From: a candidate division KSB1 bacterium
Lineage (GTDB): Bacteria; Zhuqueibacterota; Zhuqueibacteria; Residuimicrobiales; Krinioviventaceae
Length of the DNA: 64,000 nt
Direction of reading: 5' to 3'
Assembly: GCA_034521575.1 (NCBI GenBank)
Contig: JAXHMJ010000002.1
Span: forward strand, 714,706 to 778,705
Within the stretch, counting starts at the first letter, position 1, and the number at the start of each line of letters is the position of its first letter. The notes beneath the pieces were generated by a model. The model was not told the DNA's origin. It did not search any database and saw nothing but the letters and a program-made list of their open reading frames with translations. Shown here in pieces: positions 1 through 9,867 of this stretch. The position numbers and the translations under genes were made by a program.

Positions 1-2714
1 CACAATCGGAATCAAATTCTGAAACAGACTCTCAGGTTGAAAAGAATTCAGGAATTACTATTTCCCGATTTTTTTCACAACCTCAGGTCCATCCTTATGA
101 CGAATTGGAGTGGGAGCAACGGACGGCAAATATCACCAATGACAAAGGAAAAGTTGTATTTGTTCGTGAAGATGTACAAGTGCCAAAGAATTGGTCTCAG
201 ACTGCATTGAATATCGTGGCATCCAAATACTTTCACACCAATAGAGGCTCGGAGGAACCTGAAACAAGTGTAAAGGAGATGATTAACCGAATTGTCATCA
301 CCATAAAAAAGTGGGGTGAGAACACGGGTTATTTCTCAGATCAGGAAAATGCGGATATTTTTGAAGCCGAGTTGACGCATCTTCTTGTTAACCAAAAAGC
401 ATCGTTCAACAGTCCGGTTTGGTTCAATCTGGGCTGCGAAAAAAAGCCGCAGAGTTCAGCTTGTTTTATTAATGCTGTGGATGACACAATGGAATCCATT
501 CTCAATTTGTCCCGGACAGAGGGATTACTGTTTAAATGGGGATCGGGTACCGGCACCAACTTTTCATCATTGAGATCGTCAAAAGAGAGCACCTCTCGCG
601 GGGGCAAAGCCTCCGGTCCTGTTTCATTTATGCGTGGTTATGATGCGTTCGCCGGTGTTATTAAATCCGGCGGCAAGACAAGACGCGCTGCGAAAATGGT
701 CATCCTTAATGCTGGGCATCCTGACATCCGCGAATTTATCAATTGCAAAGTGAATGAAGAGAAAAAGGCCTGGGCGCTCATTGATGCCGGTTATGATGGA
801 TCATTCGGCGGTGAGGCTTACAATTCTGTGTTTTTTCAAAATTCTAACAACAGTGTCCGTGTAACGGATGAGTTTATGCGTTCAGTTGAGGAAGACCGGG
901 AATGGTGTACTCGGTCTATCACAGGTAATGAAATAGTGGAACGGCATCGAGCAAGAGACCTGATGAATGAAATATGTGATGCTTCACATATCTGTGAAAG
1001 TACCGGGAATTCAATTCGACAGCACGATTAATGATTGGCACACCTGTCCCAATTCTGCCCGCATTAACGCTTCAAATCCCTGCAGCGAGTATATGTTTGT
1101 TGACAATTCAGCTTGCAATTTAGCGTCTCTTAATTTGCTTAAATTTGTTGATGATGACGGACAGTTTGATGCAATCGCTTTTCGGCATGCGATTCATGTT
1201 ATAATCACAGCGCAGGAAATACTTGTGGGCAACTCAAGTTATCCTACTGGATTCTATCTGGAGGCGGGGAGCAGTTCACGAATACCGTCCATTGGGTTTG
1301 GGCTATGCGAATCTGGGCGCTCTCTTGATGTATTTTGGACTGGCTTATGACAGTCCGGGCGGCCGTGCGCTGGCAGCGACAATAACCGCATTGATGACAG
1401 GTCAGGCTTATCTGTCTTCTTCAATATTGGCCAGCTCTATCGGGCCGTTTGATGAATACGAGAAAAATGCCAAGCCCATGCTGAATGTCATGAAGAAGCA
1501 TAAAGACGCCGTTAAAAATATTGAAAACTCACTGGTTCCCGATAATCTTATTGAATCCGCTGAAGAAGTCTGGACAGAAGTATTAGAGTTCGGCAGCAAT
1601 TTACGGATTTCAGAATGCCCAAACCACGGTACTGGCTCCCACAGGTACCATTGGATTTATGATGGATTGTGACACCACCGGGATTGAGCCGGAACTGGCG
1701 CTTGTCAAAACCAAAAGCATGGTCGGTGGCGGATTTATGAAACTTGTCAACCAGACAATCTCATCTGCGCTTGACAGGCTGGATTACACAGAACAGCAGA
1801 TCAAGGAGATTCTTGATTTTATCGATGAGAATGAAACGATAGAAGGTGCACCGCATTTAAAATCCGCTCATTTACCTGTTTTTGACTGCAGTTTTAAAGC
1901 CAAAAATGGAAAGCGGTTTATACCTTACATGGGACATGTACGCATGATGGCCGCTGTACAGCCGTTTTTATCCGGCGCTATTTCAAAAACAGTCAACATG
2001 CCAAAAGACGCCACAGCAGAAGATATCTATCAAACGTATATCAAGGCCTGGAAACTTGGCTTAAAAGCCATTGCAATTTATCGGGATGGCTCAAAGCGGA
2101 CACAGCCCTTGTCGACGGGAACAGAAATAGATGATTCCAGAGTTCCCCAGGGTCAACGCGGGATTAGACGCCGGCTGCCGGATGAAAGGAACGCTGTTAC
2201 TCATAAATTTTCAATCGGCGGTCATGAAGGTTATCTGACTGTGGGTGAATACGAGGACGGAACGCCGGGTGAAATATTTGTCACCATGGCGAAAGAAGGA
2301 TCGGTGGTGTCGGGATTGATGGATTGTTTTGCCACATCGATATCAATCGGGCTTCAGTCCGGTGTGCCGCTTGAAACATACGTTGGTAAATTCAGTCATA
2401 CACGGTTTGAACCTTACGGATATACCAATAATCCGCGTATCCGCATGGCCAAATCGATTGCCGATTATATTTTCCGTTGGTTAGGTGACCGCTATCTCTG
2501 TGATTCTGATAAACAATCAGAAACAAAGTCGCTGGGTATGACAAATGTTGAAAAACAAAATATTGCTCAGCAATTAAAAGACAATGAGAGTGAAAAATAC
2601 TCGTTTGAACATCAGGAAGATGCTCCGCCCTGTCCGGAATGCGGCAGCATGATGGTAAGGAACGGATCATGTTACAAGTGTCTGACCTGCGGTGCAACCA
2701 GTGGATGTTCGTAA
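1..2714 (+). CDS. nrdJ: Adenosylcobalamin-dependent (class II) ribonucleotide reductase, 5' end outside window, three apparent frameshifts
   Basis: Reduces ribonucleotides to deoxyribonucleotides using a B12-derived thiyl radical; cytosolic. The reading frame is open from base 3, so the true start lies upstream or is a non-ATG codon such as TTG at 105. Visible landmarks are SSACF near 450-465 (substrate-site Cys), NASNPCSEY near 1066-1092 (the N-C-E catalytic triad region), YRPLGLGYANLG near 1282-1317, APTGTIGFMMDCDTTG near 1639-1686, and a C-terminal Cys-rich tail CPECG...CYKCLTCG used for re-reduction. The frame breaks near 997-999, between about 1245 and 1270, and near 1600-1602. Each break is repaired by removing one base, and the joined product then follows the family without gaps. 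Length of roughly 900 residues suits NrdJ. I regard the breaks as sequence errors, since the enzyme is normally essential, but a decayed copy cannot be excluded. Confidence 0.93.
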
Positions 2715-2744
2715 TAAAAGAAAAGGGGGGAGGGTGGCAATTAG

Positions 2745-2779
2745 AATGGCGCTGCAACAAATTGTAGCGCCATTTTTTT
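2745..2779. terminator. Bidirectional intrinsic terminator between nrdJ and the STAS gene
   Basis: A 13-bp stem (2745-2757 with 2762-2774, one G-T pair) closes a 4-base loop and is followed by seven T on the plus strand. It sits between the convergent nrdJ and STAS genes, and its 3' edge overlaps the STAS stop codon. Confidence 0.85.
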
Positions 2780-3119
2780 AGGTCATCTGCATAGCTTTTA
2801 TCGCAGACTGATGATCCTGGTATTGTCTAATTGTATGTTCCAACTGTGCGATCTGTATCAATTTCTTAACACGCTCCTGTACACCGCATATAGCGAAATC
2901 CGCATTATTATCCCTCGCCAATCTAAAGCCGAGCAAAATGGCTCCAAGACCGGAGCTGTCTGAATAATTGACGTTACTCAAATCAAGGATCAATTGTTTC
3001 CCTTTGCCGATAAGTACCAGGAATTGAGCTTTTAAATCAGGAGCTACATTGGAATCCAATTTTTGTTCTTTGAGTTTTATGATCTTGATACCGTTCACTT
3101 CTTCCAGAAAAAAATTCAA
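2778..3119 (-). CDS. STAS-domain anti-sigma factor antagonist
   Basis: About 113 residues forming a single STAS domain, like SpoIIAA/RsbV. The motif DSSGLGAILL (near residues 55-65) holds the serine that partner-switching kinases phosphorylate, so the protein probably frees a sigma factor or another target when dephosphorylated. No anti-sigma kinase is present nearby. The best start is TTG at 3119, with GGAGG six to seven bases upstream; an upstream TTG at 3134 would place the ribosome site inside the gene. It lies 50 bases downstream of the acidic-protein gene and is probably cotranscribed with it. The family is clear; the regulated target is unknown. Confidence 0.85.
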   Translation of the reverse strand: MNFFLEEVNGIKIIKLKEQKLDSNVAPDLKAQFLVLIGKGKQLILDLSNVNYSDSSGLGAILLGFRLARDNNADFAICGVQERVKKLIQIAQLEHTIRQYQDHQSAIKAMQMT

Positions 3120-3169
3120 AATCTGCCTCCACAACTACATTCAAGTCTATAATCATTGAGATTCGGATG

Positions 3170-3502
3170 TTAATCCCACTCGTCGTCACCTTCCCAGGAA
3201 GGTGCACCGTAAAGCCAATCCTCTTCAAGGTCTTCCCATTCTTCCTCGTCTTCTTCTAACAACAAGGGATCATCGGCCTCAACTTCTTCTTCCAAGTATT
3301 CATCGTCCCACTCTTCTTCAAAATCTTCAGATATAGTTTCATCGAGTTCTTGATCTTCTTCTTCTTCTTCCTCTTCATCATCCCAATCTTCGATTTCATC
3401 GTCTTCAATATCAGGTTGTTCATCCATCATTTTAAAAGAATCCTGTTCAGGGTTGTTTGCAAAAAAAGATTGATCATCCTCAATGAAAGGATCGCGATTC
3501 AT
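3170..3502 (-). CDS. Extremely acidic, low-complexity small protein of unknown function
   Basis: 110 residues, mostly Glu and Asp with scattered Trp and Leu: runs such as DDEEEEEEEDQELDET and repeats of the type DEEEWEDLEEDW. No signal peptide and no recognised fold. Translation is supported by a strong GGGAGG five bases before the ATG and by a good upstream promoter (3564-3592), so this is not random sequence despite its composition. Such polyanionic tails occur in proteins that bind basic partners (ribosomal proteins, polymerases, histone-like proteins), but nothing here fixes the partner. It is cotranscribed with a STAS regulator. Confidence 0.7.
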   Translation of the reverse strand: MNRDPFIEDDQSFFANNPEQDSFKMMDEQPDIEDDEIEDWDDEEEEEEEDQELDETISEDFEEEWDDEYLEEEVEADDPLLLEEDEEEWEDLEEDWLYGAPSWEGDDEWD

Positions 3503-3563
3503 AATATCCTCCCATTTGTTTTAATTGAAATTAACAACTTTTTTTTTTACTATAACGAGGCTT

Positions 3564-3592
3564 AAAATATCAAAAGCATTTTTTAAATGCAA
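3564..3592 (-). promoter_or_regulatory. Sigma-70-type promoter for the acidic protein-STAS operon
   Basis: TTGCAT (3587-3592), 17-base spacer, TATTTT (3564-3569), reading leftward. The predicted start of transcription is about 55 bases upstream of the acidic-protein ATG. Confidence 0.6.
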
Positions 3593-3831
3593 CCTTTTTT
3601 TCAGAAATATGGAAATTAAATTGATTTTTAGATAATAGTCTAATAAATAAGCGTTTTAGCTTGCATGGAATTAGAAAAGTAGTATATTAATGAATACTCG
3701 GCAAAAACAATGTAATAAAACGTGTTAAACAAGTACATTTAATAAAGAAGCGATTTACTTATAGATTACTTTTGCCGGATTGTGTCAAATCCGGATTTGT
3801 TTTGCAAAAGACCAGAAAGGCAGGCCCAACA
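3593..3831 (+). promoter_or_regulatory. AT-rich divergent intergenic region with promoter for the GNAT-like gene
   Basis: The region between the divergent acidic-protein and GNAT-like genes holds no gene. On the plus strand TTGCAT (3661-3666), a 16-base spacer and TATATT (3683-3688) form a likely promoter. The transcript would begin near 3695 and carry a small hairpin (7-bp stem, 3775-3781 with 3788-3794) about 40 bases before the start codon. Nothing else was seen. Confidence 0.5.
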
Positions 3832-5005
3832 ATGCAAGAATGTCTTCAAATTATTTCGTTTGGCAATACGGATAAACAAAAATTGAAAAAATTTGTGGAT
3901 TTCCACTGGACTCTTTATAAAGACGATCCGCAATATGTTCCATTGCTCAATTATGAGTACTTGGGCTTCGGTCTTATTGGTATGACAGGATTTTTTGAGC
4001 CCAAAAATCCGTTTTTTGAACATGCCGAGATTCAATTCTTTTTAGCTGAAAAAAACAATAAAATTGTCGGGCGTTGCTATGCTTTTATAAATTATAATCA
4101 TAATAAGCACTGGGATGACAGAACAGGTTTTTTTGGGGGATTTGAGAGTGTGGATGATCCAGTTGTTGCCAAGACACTGTTGCAGCACGCAGAAGAGTGG
4201 CTTGGAAACAAGGGAATGGATACCCTGCGCGGACCGCAACATCTTCCTGTAAACGAGGCAACGCCAGGCTGCCTGGTGGATGGCTTTGATTCAAGACCCG
4301 TGCTTTATTATCACTATAACAAACCTTATTATGCTGATTTACTAAAAGATGCCGGGTTAGAAAAGGTCAAGGGAATTTTATCCTGGGAAATCCCTGTCAT
4401 GAATGAAATGGAAGATAAGCTAAAGCGGGTTGCAGAAAAAGTCATTGATCGGTTTGATTTAACGTTTGAACATTGGGATGAACGCCCCCTGAGCATTCGA
4501 AAACAGGAAATGCTGGACATTTACAACGATGCCTGGAGTGATAATTTTGGTTTTGTACCCTTTACGCGCAAAGAGTTTTATGCAATCGTTAATGATATGA
4601 TGCTCATCATGGAAAAAAACCTGTTTATGTTTATCTATGTAAATGGAGAGCCGGCAGCTTTTTTTGGCGGGGTACTGAATGTGGCAGAACGAATGGTGCC
4701 GATCAAATGGTGTACCTCGCTGCGAATTGCTGCGCGCTTTGAAAATGATCCTGAGCAAAAATAGATGTAAAGGATTCAGACTCGGGTATTTGGGGGTCAA
4801 GAAAAAATATCGTCGTTTGGGACTGGATGGGGTTATGATCTATAAACAAAAACAATATACGCAATCTGCCGGCTATGAATACAGTGATGTTGGCTGGATT
4901 TTGGATGATAATAAAATGGTTATTCGATTAGCGGAAAATTTGATGAATGGCGAGAAATCAAAAGAATACGCCGTGTTTGAAAAGTCGATAAACACTCCGG
5001 TTTAG
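3832..5005 (+). CDS. GNAT-fold acyltransferase-like protein (YghO-type), one apparent frameshift
   Basis: About 390 residues when joined. The N-terminal part has the pattern GRCYAFINYNHNKHW...GFFGGFESVDD and RGPQHLPVNEATPG seen in a family of large GNAT-related proteins often annotated as hypothetical; the C-terminal part has LGVKKKYRRLGLDGVM, an acetyl-CoA-binding-like GNAT segment. Substrate unknown. The frame breaks at the five-A run 4757-4761: deleting one A joins the two halves as EQNRCKGFRLGYLG. ATG at 3832 is preferred over the upstream TTG at 3772 because a purine-rich GGCAGG precedes it. A monocistronic gene with its own promoter. Confidence 0.75.
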
Positions 5006-5023
5006 TATTGAATTCAAAATGCA

Positions 5024-5042
5024 ATCCCGGCTACCCCGGGAT
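5024..5042 (+). terminator. GC-rich hairpin after the GNAT-like gene
   Basis: Perfect 7-bp stem ATCCCGG/CCGGGAT with a 5-base loop, 18 bases after the stop codon. There is no real T tract, so it is a weak terminator or a 3'-end stabilising hairpin. Confidence 0.4.
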
Positions 5043-5098
5043 AATTCTATTAACCTATTGTTATTTAATTGATTGTATTATATTGGCAGAATGAGCAG

Positions 5099-8000
5099 AT
5101 GTCCTTTAATTATGTCCATTTACATGTTCATTCAAACTATTCAATGGGATGGGGGGCAAGTTCTATTGAAGATCTTTGCAAAACTGCAAAACGCAAGGGA
5201 TTCTCTCATCTCGCCCTGACTGACACCAATGGTTTCTATGGTCTGTTTTGGTTCCTGGAAGCCTGTAAAACCTATGGAATCCATCCGATTATCGGCGCTT
5301 TCATTGATACCGAACGGGAACACTGTGTCATGCTGGCCAAGAACAAACACGGATACCAGGTTATCTGTGACTTGTTGACACGGCTTTATTGCAGTAATGA
5401 TTTTGCATTGTCCCGGTTTCTTGAAAGCGGTTATCCTGATGTCATAATTTTATCGAATCAAATAATGTTTTTGGATAAGCTAAAGGGACAACCAAATGTT
5501 TTTGCAGAACTTGTACAGTCTGACCATTACCGGACTGTTCAAAATTGGGCCGAGGCTAACAATGTTCCCACAGTAGCAACCAATAATATTCATTTTGCAG
5601 ACAAGGAAGGATATAGTAAATTTCAGGTACTTTGCGCAATACGCGACAATACCACACTGGATCAAGCGGATTTGGGAGAAATAACGAGTAGTCATTATCT
5701 AAAATCTGCAGCCAGGATGCAGACTCTTTTCAAAGAAAATCCTACGGCATTAAAAAACAGTTATTTGATAGCAAAACAGTGTTCCGGCTATTTTATTGAT
5801 TTGCAATTTATTTTTCCCGAGATCACGGGGGGGCAGGGCGAATCTGCGAACAAATTGTTGTACGAAAAAGTTTTAAATGGAATTTATAACCGATATGGAA
5901 TGCTGTCAACTGAAATTCAAAAACGCCTTGATTATGAGTATGAAATTATTATTCAGAAACATTTTGCCTCTTATTTTTTGGTTGTTGCGGATATTGTTCA
6001 GCAGGCACCTCGTACATGCGGTCGAGGTTCTGCTGCTGCCAGTCTTGTAAGCTATGCTTTAGGCATAACCCACGTTGATCCAGTCAAATACAATTTTTTC
6101 TTTGAGCGATTTCTAAATCCGGGTCGTATTGAACCGCCCGATATTGATGTAGATTTTCCATGGGATGAACGCGATAACATTCTTGCCTATATTTTTAAAA
6201 AATTCGGAGTGGAAAATGCAGCAATGATCGCTAATCATATCACATTTAAAGCAAGATCCTGTGTTCGAGAAGTTGCAAAAGTCTATGGTATGCCGGATGA
6301 GGAGATTAGCCGGATTACAAAAAAAATGTCCGGAATAGGGCAGCCGGATAATTTGACTTATATTATACATAGTCATCCCGCGTTTAGAAACATCAAGCTT
6401 GTGGATCCCTGGCCGGAGATATTACGCACTGCCGAAACAATTCGGGACTATCCCAGATATCTTTCAGTGCATTGTGGTGGGGTCGTCATAGCGCCGGATG
6501 GTTTATCGCGGCATGTACCACTTCAGCCGGCAACCCGCGGATTGGTTTTTAAGCGTGAAGATCAGGAAACACTCCAGACTGTGTCATCATCGCTGGAAAA
6601 AGATCAAAAATTATACACGATCCAATGGGAAAAAGATCAAACTGAAGATTATGGACTGGTTAAAATTGATATCCTGGGAAACCGGTCGCTTGCTGTCATT
6701 CGGGATAGTCTTACAGCTGTGAAAACCAATTATAATATCGATATTGATTATCAAACCTGGTCACCGCTGCAGGATATAGCCACAGCAGAACTACTGGGTC
6801 GGGGTGAAACAATGGGGGTGTTTTATGTTGAATCACCGGCGATGCGTCAGCTGCAAATAAAAACGGGTGCAGGCGATTTCGAACATCTTGTCATTCACAG
6901 TTCAATCATACGTCCTGCTGCCAATGAATATGTCAATGAATATATTCGGCGTTTAAAAGGGGGGAGGTTTACTTATCTTCATCCTTCACTTAAAGTACTA
7001 CGTGAAACATATGGTATAATGATTTATCAAGAAGATGTTTCGCGTGTTGTAATGGCTATGGCTGATTTCACCGCTCATGAAGCGGATGACTTGCGTAAGG
7101 TTATTTCAAAGAAACACCAAAAGAAAAAGCTCGGAGATTATAGACAAAAATTTTTTGACAATGCACAATATCGTGGTGTTTCTGTTGATATTTGTGAAAA
7201 AGTATGGAATATGATCATGAGTTTTTCCGGATATAGTTTTTGCAAACCTCATAGCGCATCCTATGCCATGGTATCTTTTAAATCGGCTTATCTGCGTGCT
7301 CATTATCCTGCAGAATTTATGGCTGCTGTCATTTCAAATCAGGGAGGTTATTACTCTACTTTTGCTTACATCTCTGAATCCAGAAGAATGGAATTAACTG
7401 TATTGATGCCGGATATTAATCACAGCTTGCTGGAATATCATGGTAAAGACCGCACTATACGCGTTGGTTTCATGCAGATAAAGGCGCTAAAACATGAAAG
7501 CATTAGAAAAATAGTCAATGAACGTCATAGAAATGGATTGTACCGCTCATTCAGGGATTTTACAGAGCGGACTCGTTTGAAAAGCCATGATATTTCATTA
7601 TTAATCAAATCCGGATGTTTCGACAATCTGGAACCAGCTTATACGCGTCCACAGCTATTGTGGATGTTGAAATTGAATTCAAAATACAAACAGAATGTGT
7701 CTTTATTTACTGCTCGGGATTTAAAAGAAGAGGTTCCACCGATCAAAGAATTTGATGAGAAAACAAAGTTAAATCACGAAATCGAATTATTTGGAATGAT
7801 GATTTCGCAGCATCCTCTTAGTTTGTATCAGGAACAGCTTGGTAAATTGCATTTAATACCTTCAGATTCTTTTCATAAGCATATTAACAAACCCATTAGA
7901 GCGGCCGGTTGGTATATTACCGGCAAGGTGACAGGGACCAAGCATGACAGATTAATGCAGTTCAGTAGTTTTGAAGATCTTTCAGGTCTCTATGAAACGA

Positions 8001-8131
8001 CTTTGTTTCCAAAAGCGTTTGAAACATTTAAACACATGCTGGATAAAAACCGGGTTTTTCTTTTAAAAGGAAAAGTGATCAGTCATTATGGAGCTTTGAG
8101 TATCAATGTCGAAGCGATTTCGTATCTTTGA
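5099..8131 (+). CDS. dnaE2: DNA polymerase III alpha subunit of the error-prone DnaE2/ImuC type
   Basis: 1010 residues. Order of domains: PHP (residues about 4-200, starting YVHLHVHSNYS), C-family polymerase palm with RTCGRGSAAASLVSYALG and the catalytic PDIDVDF, fingers, helix-hairpin-helix (SGCFDNLEPAYTRPQ), and a C-terminal OB fold. The length and the short C-terminus ending soon after the OB fold match DnaE2 (ImuC) rather than the replicative DnaE of about 1150 residues. In the PHP domain the usual Thr-Asp-His motif reads LTDTNG, so one metal ligand is lost and proofreading is unlikely. ImuA and ImuB are not adjacent. It opens a tight cluster with the pseudouridine synthase and galE. DnaE2 versus a short DnaE1/DnaE3 cannot be settled by eye. 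Confidence 0.85.
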   Translation: MSFNYVHLHVHSNYSMGWGASSIEDLCKTAKRKGFSHLALTDTNGFYGLFWFLEACKTYGIHPIIGAFIDTEREHCVMLAKNKHGYQVICDLLTRLYCSNDFALSRFLESGYPDVIILSNQIMFLDKLKGQPNVFAELVQSDHYRTVQNWAEANNVPTVATNNIHFADKEGYSKFQVLCAIRDNTTLDQADLGEITSSHYLKSAARMQTLFKENPTALKNSYLIAKQCSGYFIDLQFIFPEITGGQGESANKLLYEKVLNGIYNRYGMLSTEIQKRLDYEYEIIIQKHFASYFLVVADIVQQAPRTCGRGSAAASLVSYALGITHVDPVKYNFFFERFLNPGRIEPPDIDVDFPWDERDNILAYIFKKFGVENAAMIANHITFKARSCVREVAKVYGMPDEEISRITKKMSGIGQPDNLTYIIHSHPAFRNIKLVDPWPEILRTAETIRDYPRYLSVHCGGVVIAPDGLSRHVPLQPATRGLVFKREDQETLQTVSSSLEKDQKLYTIQWEKDQTEDYGLVKIDILGNRSLAVIRDSLTAVKTNYNIDIDYQTWSPLQDIATAELLGRGETMGVFYVESPAMRQLQIKTGAGDFEHLVIHSSIIRPAANEYVNEYIRRLKGGRFTYLHPSLKVLRETYGIMIYQEDVSRVVMAMADFTAHEADDLRKVISKKHQKKKLGDYRQKFFDNAQYRGVSVDICEKVWNMIMSFSGYSFCKPHSASYAMVSFKSAYLRAHYPAEFMAAVISNQGGYYSTFAYISESRRMELTVLMPDINHSLLEYHGKDRTIRVGFMQIKALKHESIRKIVNERHRNGLYRSFRDFTERTRLKSHDISLLIKSGCFDNLEPAYTRPQLLWMLKLNSKYKQNVSLFTARDLKEEVPPIKEFDEKTKLNHEIELFGMMISQHPLSLYQEQLGKLHLIPSDSFHKHINKPIRAAGWYITGKVTGTKHDRLMQFSSFEDLSGLYETTLFPKAFETFKHMLDKNRVFLLKGKVISHYGALSINVEAISYL

Positions 8132-8163
8132 ATTTTTAAAAAAAATGTGTATGTTATAAAATT

Positions 8164-8817
8164 ATGCTTGATCTAAACATTCTATACAGTGACAATCATA
8201 TTTTAGCTGTAAATAAACCGCCGGGTATCCTGGTTCAGGGAGATATGACCGGAGACCTATCGCTGTTTGAGGAAGCGAAACGCTATATCAAGGTAAAGTA
8301 TCATAAATCTGGTAATGTATATCTGGCATTATTACATCGGATAGACCGGCCGGTATCCGGGGTTGTTTTATTTTCAAGAACATCAAAATCGGCGGCAAGA
8401 TTGTCAAAACAATTGCGTGAGAAGAAAATATTAAAAAATTATCATGCAATCATCCATGGACATATCGAGAAAAATGGTTTTTTTAAGGACTATATGATCA
8501 GGAAAAAGGTCAACAGTTACATTGTACAGTCGGGGAATAATGCAAAAGTGGCAGAATTATCGTTCAAACGTAAAGCTTCTGATGGGAAACAATCATTAGT
8601 GGAAATCCTTTTACGCACCGGCCGGCATCATCAGATCAGAGTACAGTTTGCGCACAGAGGTCATCCGGTTGTCGGGGATTTTCGATATGGTTCTAACCGA
8701 AAATTTCCTCTACGATCCCTGGCTCTGCATGCGCATTCGATAGAATTTGAACACCCAACATTAAAAAACGCATTAACATTAAAGCTGAATGTCCTAAAAA
8801 CTGGGACGACTATCTAA
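8164..8817 (+). CDS. RluA-family RNA pseudouridine synthase
   Basis: 217 residues. Isomerises uridine to pseudouridine in rRNA or tRNA. The catalytic motif HRIDRPVSGVVLFSRT (near residues 59-74) carries the essential Asp, followed by SKQLREKKILKNYHA and the RTGRHHQIRVQFAH signature. The protein lacks an N-terminal S4 domain, so it resembles the short RluA/RluE-like or TruC-like forms; the target site is unknown. It starts 32 bases after the polymerase gene and is followed by galE after 16 bases. Confidence 0.9.
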   Translation: MLDLNILYSDNHILAVNKPPGILVQGDMTGDLSLFEEAKRYIKVKYHKSGNVYLALLHRIDRPVSGVVLFSRTSKSAARLSKQLREKKILKNYHAIIHGHIEKNGFFKDYMIRKKVNSYIVQSGNNAKVAELSFKRKASDGKQSLVEILLRTGRHHQIRVQFAHRGHPVVGDFRYGSNRKFPLRSLALHAHSIEFEHPTLKNALTLKLNVLKTGTTI

Positions 8818-8833
8818 ATGCGGGAGAACTGGA

Positions 8834-9847
8834 TTGGAAACAATATTTGTGACAGGCGGTGCTGGATATATCGGCAGTCATACTTGTGTTGAGTTGTTAA
8901 ATGCCGGTTATCATGTCATCGTTGCCGACAATCTCTATAACAGCAAGAAGCAAGCTTTAAAACGTGTTCAGGACATAACCGGCAAAAAACCGACATTTTA
9001 CCAAACCGACTTGCGGGACTTTGAAGGGCTTTTGCATATATTTTCAACTCATAAAATTGATGCGGTTATTCATTTTGCCGGTTTGAAAGCAGTGGGTGAA
9101 TCTACAGCGTATCCATTATTCTATTATGAAAACAATGTGTCCGGTACCATAACTCTCTGCAAGGCCATGCAGGAGCAAAATATTAAAAATATAGTATTTA
9201 GCTCATCAGCGACTGTATACGGAGAGCCGGAAACCGTACCCATTAAAGAAACTGCAGTCCTGACGGCTACCAATCCTTACGGCCGTACAAAGCTGATGAT
9301 TGAACAGATTCTCAGGGATATATATCATAGCGATACTGAATGGAATGCAGCTGTATTGCGGTATTTTAATCCGGTCGGAGCGCATCCCAGTGGAAAAATT
9401 GGTGAAGATCCGACCGGCATTCCGAATAATCTGATGCCATATATTGCCCAGGTTGCTATTGGCAGATTGGATCATTTGTCTGTATTTGGAAATGATTATC
9501 CAACCCGTGACGGCACCGGAGTTCGGGATTATATACATGTTGTAGATCTTGCGCGCGGACATCTCAAAGCGCTTGAAAAATTGAACAGCAATCCCGGATA
9601 TGAACCTTATAATTTGGGAACAGGCAAAGGCTACAGCGTGTTGGAAATGGTAGACGCTTTTGAAAAAGCCTGCGACAGGAAAATTAAATATAAATTTGCA
9701 CCAAGACGCTCTGGCGATATTTCAGAATGTTTTGCAGATTCTCAAAAGGCGCAAAATGAATTGAATTGGCAGGCAGAATACTCTATTTACGACATGTGCA
9801 AAGACACATGGCGATGGCAGCAAGGTAATCCGAATGGTTATGAATAA
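8834..9847 (+). CDS. galE: UDP-glucose 4-epimerase
   Basis: 337 residues, the usual length. Interconverts UDP-glucose and UDP-galactose with tightly bound NAD. The N-terminal Rossmann motif VTGGAGYIGSH, the catalytic SSSATVYG Ser region and Tyr-x3-Lys (NPYGRTKLMIE), and the ATRDGTGVRDYIHV-like segment (PTRDGTGVRDYIHVVDL) are all present. The start is TTG, with GGGAG seven bases upstream. It supplies galactose for surface polysaccharides or feeds galactose into glycolysis. Cotranscribed with the pseudouridine synthase and the TPR gene. Confidence 0.95.
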   Translation: METIFVTGGAGYIGSHTCVELLNAGYHVIVADNLYNSKKQALKRVQDITGKKPTFYQTDLRDFEGLLHIFSTHKIDAVIHFAGLKAVGESTAYPLFYYENNVSGTITLCKAMQEQNIKNIVFSSSATVYGEPETVPIKETAVLTATNPYGRTKLMIEQILRDIYHSDTEWNAAVLRYFNPVGAHPSGKIGEDPTGIPNNLMPYIAQVAIGRLDHLSVFGNDYPTRDGTGVRDYIHVVDLARGHLKALEKLNSNPGYEPYNLGTGKGYSVLEMVDAFEKACDRKIKYKFAPRRSGDISECFADSQKAQNELNWQAEYSIYDMCKDTWRWQQGNPNGYE

Positions 9848-9867
9848 AATAGCAATTGGAAACCACC

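Noticed and set aside
997-1602. Programmed frameshifting in nrdJ
   Set aside because: Three shifts without slippery heptamers or stimulatory structures that I can see, and similar breaks in many unrelated genes, favour sequence error.
3350-3565. Plus-strand frame rich in Phe and Ile
   Set aside because: It is the complement of the Glu codons of the acidic protein.
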